Below are positions 5,035-5,787 of a stretch of DNA of 5,787 nt, piece after piece. This stretch comes from an uncultured Hungatella sp. (GTDB lineage Bacteria; Bacillota; Clostridia; Lachnospirales; Lachnospiraceae). A program made the translations under genes and the position numbers. Each line of letters begins with the position of its first letter. Positions within the stretch are counted from its first letter, which is position 1. The notes under the pieces were generated by a model that was not told the DNA's origin, made no database searches, and saw nothing but the letters and a program-made list of their open reading frames with translations. The DNA lies in contig CAUEKH010000183.1 in NCBI GenBank assembly GCA_959018155.1, positions 1 through 5,787 on the forward strand, given 5' to 3'.

Positions 5035-5787
5035 ATGTCTGTTTCAGATGTAGAGATGCTTTTTAAATTTATCGGGGGACTGGGGATGTTCCTCTATGGC
5101 ATGAACGCCATGGCGGACGGCCTTCAGAAGTCGGCAGGACACAAAATGCAGACGCTTCTCGGGGCTCTGACGAAGAACCGGCTGTTGGGAGTGCTTCTTG
5201 GAGCCGGAATTACGGCGATTATCCAGAGCAGTTCCGCGACTACGGTTATGGTGGTCGGATTTGTCAATGCGGGAATTATCGACCTTGCTCAGGCCGCCGG
5301 GATTATTATGGGCGCCAATATCGGCACCACCGTGACGAGCTGGATCGTTTCCATGAGCGAATGGGGCGAGATGCTGAAACCGGAATTTTTTGCCCCCGCC
5401 CTTGTGGGGGCCGGGGCTATCACCACCCTGTTTTCCAAGGACAGCAGGAAGAAACAGGTCGGGGAGATTCTGGTCGGTTTCGGCGTCCTGTTTATCGGGC
5501 TTAATTTTATGTCGGCTTCCATCACCCCTTACAGAAATGCCACGATTTTTGCGCAGGCATTTACGGTGCTGGGAAAGAATCCGGTTCTCGGAATCGTGGC
5601 GGGCGCTGGTGTGGCGGGAATTATCCAGAGTTCCTCCGCTTCCGTCGGTATTTTGCAGACGCTGGCTTTAAACGGAATCGTGAACTGGCAGGCGGCTGTG
5701 TTTATCACTCTGGGACAGGATATCGGTACGTTCGTTACTGGGCTGATTTCCAGCGTGGGCGCCAATAAGCCGGCAAAGCAGGCCACC
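5035..5787 (+). CDS. Na+/phosphate cotransporter family protein (partial, first 251 residues)
   Basis: This is the N-terminal part of a sodium-driven inorganic phosphate symporter of the NptA/YjbB (Na/Pi cotransporter II-related) family, and the frame runs past the window edge. The family signature is its two inverted membrane repeats, each with a QSSSA motif. Here these are IIQSSSATT (62-70) and IIQSSSASV (196-204), each followed by a GxxIGT element: GANIGTT (93-99) and GQDIGTF (227-233). The second carries Asp where Asn is usual. The opening FIGGLGMFLYGMNAMADGLQ (12-31) is typical. Full-length bacterial members often end in a PhoU-like helical domain, which would lie beyond this window. GGGAGGA (5024-5030) precedes the ATG at 5035 by four bases. 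Codon use is C-richer (GCC, ATC, ACC) than in the upstream lipoprotein gene. The gene has its own promoter region with Pho-box-like repeats, pointing to induction when phosphate is scarce. Confidence 0.93.
   Translation, partial: MSVSDVEMLFKFIGGLGMFLYGMNAMADGLQKSAGHKMQTLLGALTKNRLLGVLLGAGITAIIQSSSATTVMVVGFVNAGIIDLAQAAGIIMGANIGTTVTSWIVSMSEWGEMLKPEFFAPALVGAGAITTLFSKDSRKKQVGEILVGFGVLFIGLNFMSASITPYRNATIFAQAFTVLGKNPVLGIVAGAGVAGIIQSSSASVGILQTLALNGIVNWQAAVFITLGQDIGTFVTGLISSVGANKPAKQAT

Noticed and set aside
1920..5660. Three copies of the 12-mer TATTTTGCAGAC (1920-1931, 3900-3911, 5649-5660)
   Set aside because: All three encode Ile-Leu-Gln-Thr in the local reading frame with the same favoured codons, in three unrelated genes. 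Shared codon use is the simpler explanation than a regulatory or recombination site.
5289..5786. Open frames on both strands inside the transporter region
   Set aside because: The + strand frame from 5035 to the window edge encodes a clear Na+/phosphate cotransporter with both QSSS motifs, so the overlapping frames are shadows.

Overview
The window looks like a chromosomal segment from a gut-type Clostridia, most likely Lachnospiraceae or a relative. This is inferred from strong GGAGG-type ribosome binding sites, moderate GC content, sigma-A-like promoters, and the protein types present. All supported genes lie on the + strand. I see no RNA gene, CRISPR array, insertion sequence or phage gene.

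Region 1 (1-899) holds the last 44 codons of an unidentified gene. It overlaps by ATGA with a 255-residue lipoprotein. This region has a striking base composition: the + strand lacks cytosine from 36 to 184 and stays C-poor until about 540.

Region 2 (900-1071) is intergenic. It carries an imperfect inverted repeat (907-969) and a good sigma-A-like promoter with an extended -10 (998-1026). This promoter moves the start of the next gene to 1072.

Region 3 (1072-4931) is a three-gene operon joined by two further ATGA overlaps. It encodes a membrane-anchored family 2 glycosyltransferase (polyprenyl-phosphate sugar synthase type), a large multi-membrane-segment protein resembling the DUF6020 family and GT-C glycosyltransferases, and an M19 membrane-dipeptidase-family zinc enzyme. 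The DUF6020-like gene is split by a +1 frameshift at a run of seven G (2931-2937). A run of six would restore one 633-residue protein, so the gene is either phase-variable, broken, or misread. The likely logic is that the first enzyme makes a lipid-linked sugar and the polytopic protein uses it at the outer membrane face. The role of the coupled dipeptidase is unclear.

Region 4 (4932-5787) is a separate unit: the first 251 residues of a Na+/phosphate cotransporter. Its upstream region contains three TTTACA hexamers on an 11-bp register, matching the Bacillus PhoP repeat, next to a good promoter. This suggests control by phosphate starvation.

The observations most worth following are the G7 frameshift, the Pho-box-like array, and the cytosine-free block. 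I did not find a clear undescribed defence or mobile system.
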